In this document: positions 3,940 to 5,825 of the stretch, in pieces
Layout: every line of letters begins with the position of its first letter
Numbering within the stretch: position 1 is the stretch's first letter
NCBI GenBank assembly: GCA_023378805.1
Contig: JAMCSQ010000018.1
Span: 1-5,825 of the forward strand
Direction: 5' to 3'
Origin: Candidatus Parvarchaeota archaeon
GTDB taxonomy: Archaea > Nanobdellota > Nanobdellia > Parvarchaeales > Parvarchaeaceae
Length of the DNA stretch: 5,825 bases
The notes under the pieces: model-generated
Seen by the model: only the letters and a program-made list of their open reading frames with translations
Databases searched by the model: none
What the model was told of the DNA's origin: nothing
Translations under genes and position numbers: made by a program

Positions 3940-5825
3940 CTAGTTTAAATTTACGCTGTATCCCTTTACCATGTATTTTTCAGCTTCAAGATAACCTTCA
4001 GTGTCCAGTTCCATCTTCACACTCTCCCCTTTAAGTCCCAGACCACCGAGAAATTCTATAAACTCTTTAGGAGTTTCATTTATGCCGTTTTCACTGAAAA
4101 TTATTTTTTTAGCGCCTTTCTCCTTAGCTCTGTCGATTAAATCCTGGTATACCGCTTGGAATATCTGCGGCTTTCTAAATGTTCTATGCCCTTCTACAGA
4201 ATCTACAAGAAAATTATTTTTCTCCATGTAACATATCGCGCTTCCCAATGCCTCCCCTCCTAGATTATATCTTACAAGTGTAAAACCTTTTCCATTGCCT
4301 TCTGAGTAATAGTCCTTACAGTAATTGTATATTCCTCCATGGTAATCATTTGGAAGATAAACACATGCTATCTGTATTCTACTGTCATAATCTAATGGAT
4401 TATTGCTTTCAACGGCGCTAAGTACTGCCTTGCCTTTGGTAAAACCAGCATTTTTGTAATTTGCACACTCTAATACATCCCCTATCGATTCATTTTTAAC
4501 AGCTTTAAGGGAATTTATAGCTTTGTTTACCTCCCCCTCTTTTACATAAGCTGCTATACCCTTTATTTTATCTCTATAATGTGACTTAAATTCACTCCTC
4601 GCCTTTCTAACGGCTTTTTCGCCCACAATTTCAGATATTAGCTGATAAGCTTCCTTATCAAGAGTCTTATCTTTAGATCCCGTTACAGCTATAAGAGAAA
4701 GGTAAGGAAGCCTTTTTGTATCCACTTCTAATCTTTTTGTTTCTCCGGTAGATATGCTATACGTTTTCAATCCGGTTTCATTAGAATCATTGATAAACCA
4801 AGCTAAGTCTTTTCTTTCATTTTTATCAACAGAAAATAACATAAGAATCTGGTTTGTATTTAAATTCTTATTTATGCCGTACTTCTCGGAAAGATATCTA
4901 GAGGCAATTTCTTTATAGTTAGTTATATTGATTTTATTTGGGGCAGGCAATTCAAAACAAGATTTCATGTAAGCAGCTACTGCATCAAAGCTTTCCTTGT
5001 CGTATATTAAATCATCGAGCTTTCTCTTTCCTATATCAATGAAATCCTTGGTTTCAAGCAGGTCTAATGCATCTGCACCTATTAAGTTTATGATTCTGCA
5101 AGTAGCTATTACACCCTCTCCGCTTCCAACTGTGATATCCTGTAATCTATAAGTAATGTCCCTTGCAGCATTCTCATCATATTTGCCTATTGTCTTCGCA
5201 GCTTCTATTACTGCATCTTTATCTTTGGTATCCCTTGCAATACTATCTAATCCATAAGAAATATTGTATGCAAAATATGAATCATACTTACTTATTGTCT
5301 TCGCAGCTTCTATCACTGCATCTTTACTTCCAGTGTATGCTGCAATGTGTGTTAATTCCCCAAATCCATCTTTTACTCCTACATTCAGTATCTCATCTAA
5401 AGACATTATCTTAGCAGCAGTTATAATTTTATCCTTATCTTTAGTATGCCTTGCAACATAACCTAATCCTTGAGCAATACTCCACATAGCATTTTCATCA
5501 TACTTACTTATTGTCTTCGCAGCTTCTATTACTGCATCTTTACTTCTAGTGTATGCTGCAATGTGTGTTAATTCCTCAAATCCAGCTTTTACTCTTATAT
5601 TCAGTATCTCATCCAAAGACATTATCTTAGCAACAGTTATAATTTTATCCTTATCTTTGGTATGCTCTGCAGCATAACCTAATCCTTGAGCAATACTACT
5701 TGCAGGATATGACTCATATTTACCTATTGTCTTCGCAGCTTCTATCACTGCATCTTTATCTTTAGTATACTTTGCAACATTATCTAATTCATTAGCAATT
5801 TCCCTTGCAGGATATGACTCATATT
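3940..5825 (-). CDS. Helical-repeat protein with GNAT-like C-terminal domain (N-terminus beyond window)
   Basis: The frame is open from the right window edge (first full codon 5823-5821) to TAG at 3942-3940, giving 627 visible residues. No credible start codon is visible, because the repeat pattern continues in frame to the edge. Visible residues 1-249 form HEAT- or ARM-like alpha-helical repeats of 35-37 residues, with recurring cores such as HTKDKDKIIT and SKDAVIEAAKTIS. The array probably forms a curved surface for binding protein or nucleic acid. Residues 250-480 are a mixed, mostly helical region I do not recognise. Residues 481-627 resemble a GNAT N-acetyltransferase fold: a strand near GEALGSAICYME, then FLVDSVEGHRTF, then a helix near FQAVYQDLIDRAKEKGAKK and the strand IIFSENG. 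The acetyl-CoA loop usually carries Q/R-x-x-G-x-G/A; here HRTFRKPQI lacks those glycines, so activity is doubtful. No membrane segment is seen. The assignment is by pattern only; the substrate is unknown. Confidence 0.7.
   Translation of the reverse strand, partial: YESYPAREIANELDNVAKYTKDKDAVIEAAKTIGKYESYPASSIAQGLGYAAEHTKDKDKIITVAKIMSLDEILNIRVKAGFEELTHIAAYTRSKDAVIEAAKTISKYDENAMWSIAQGLGYVARHTKDKDKIITAAKIMSLDEILNVGVKDGFGELTHIAAYTGSKDAVIEAAKTISKYDSYFAYNISYGLDSIARDTKDKDAVIEAAKTIGKYDENAARDITYRLQDITVGSGEGVIATCRIINLIGADALDLLETKDFIDIGKRKLDDLIYDKESFDAVAAYMKSCFELPAPNKINITNYKEIASRYLSEKYGINKNLNTNQILMLFSVDKNERKDLAWFINDSNETGLKTYSISTGETKRLEVDTKRLPYLSLIAVTGSKDKTLDKEAYQLISEIVGEKAVRKARSEFKSHYRDKIKGIAAYVKEGEVNKAINSLKAVKNESIGDVLECANYKNAGFTKGKAVLSAVESNNPLDYDSRIQIACVYLPNDYHGGIYNYCKDYYSEGNGKGFTLVRYNLGGEALGSAICYMEKNNFLVDSVEGHRTFRKPQIFQAVYQDLIDRAKEKGAKKIIFSENGINETPKEFIEFLGGLGLKGESVKMELDTEGYLEAEKYMVKGYSVNLN
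5077..5825 (-). repeat. Intragenic tandem helical-repeat array
   Basis: On the minus strand, units begin with Lys-Tyr at 5826 (one base outside the window), 5721, 5505, 5289 and 5184. Their lengths are 35, 72, 72, 35 and 36 residues. Each 72-residue unit equals a 35-residue repeat plus a 37-residue repeat that starts LDEILN. All but the last unit end in a nearly identical DAVIEAAKTI block, also strongly conserved at DNA level (GAAGCTGCGAAGACAATA). The last unit has diverged to VIATCRIINLIG and caps the array. The array clearly continues past the right edge. Confidence 0.85.
5290..5721 (-). repeat. Two adjacent 216-bp repeat copies, about 89% identical
   Basis: Copy A covers 5506-5721 and copy B 5290-5505. 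Aligning them by eye without gaps gives about 23 mismatches in 216 bases. About 11 of these fall in the 27 bases that encode the start of the unit (KYESYPASS versus KYDENAMWS); the other 189 bases are about 94% identical. This points to recent duplication or gene conversion, with change concentrated in one short block. Confidence 0.8.

Noticed and set aside
4001..5461. Three plus-strand frames inside the repeat-protein gene (4001-4231, 5163-5414, 5264-5461)
   Set aside because: All are antisense to a long frame with clear repeat structure; two overlap each other over the repeats, and their openness reflects repeat periodicity.
5746..5748. GTG start of the repeat protein at 5748
   Set aside because: The frame continues upstream to the window edge with another repeat unit in phase, so this GTG is an internal valine codon.
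5077..5825. CRISPR-like direct repeats
   Set aside because: The repeats are 105 or 216 bp, contiguous and in one reading frame, with no spacers; they encode helical protein repeats.

Overview
This 5.8-kb, AT-rich window most likely comes from an archaeon with a small genome, possibly a DPANN-type lineage. The clearest archaeal signs are the tRNA-Val(GAC), which has no encoded CCA and an archaeal-style D arm, and TATA-box promoters about 25-28 nt upstream of starts. The lineage within Archaea is inference from low GC, compact spacing and divergent proteins.

Layout, left to right. (1) Bases 1-1397, minus strand: the N-terminal 465 residues of a large protein that runs off the left edge. It looks like two metallophosphoesterase domains in tandem, a first one that has lost most metal ligands and a second one whose first two motifs are intact. 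(2) Bases 1471-2763, minus strand: a complete bacterial-type class II seryl-tRNA synthetase (serS), 73 nt upstream of gene 1 and in the same direction. (3) Bases 2764-2850: an 87-nt divergent promoter region serving serS (minus, apparently leaderless) and tRNA-Val (plus); both promoters contain AAGCTTTTAT. (4) Bases 2851-2923: tRNA-Val(GAC), followed by a T5 terminator. (5) Bases 2993-3514, minus strand: an unrecognised 173-residue soluble protein with its own TATA box and a strong Shine-Dalgarno site, convergent with the tRNA. (6) Bases 3515-3939: 425 bases without an intact gene, holding that promoter, a possible decayed reading frame and a perfect 14-bp palindrome. (7) Bases 3940-5825, minus strand: the C-terminal 627 residues of a long protein that enters from the right edge. 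It has a helical-repeat array, partly near-identical at DNA level, then a middle region, then a C-terminal domain that resembles a GNAT acetyltransferase fold.

serS and tRNA-Val are translation housekeeping genes. The other genes show no obvious shared pathway with them. The two partial flanking proteins are the unusual content. No mobile element, CRISPR array or defence cassette was seen.
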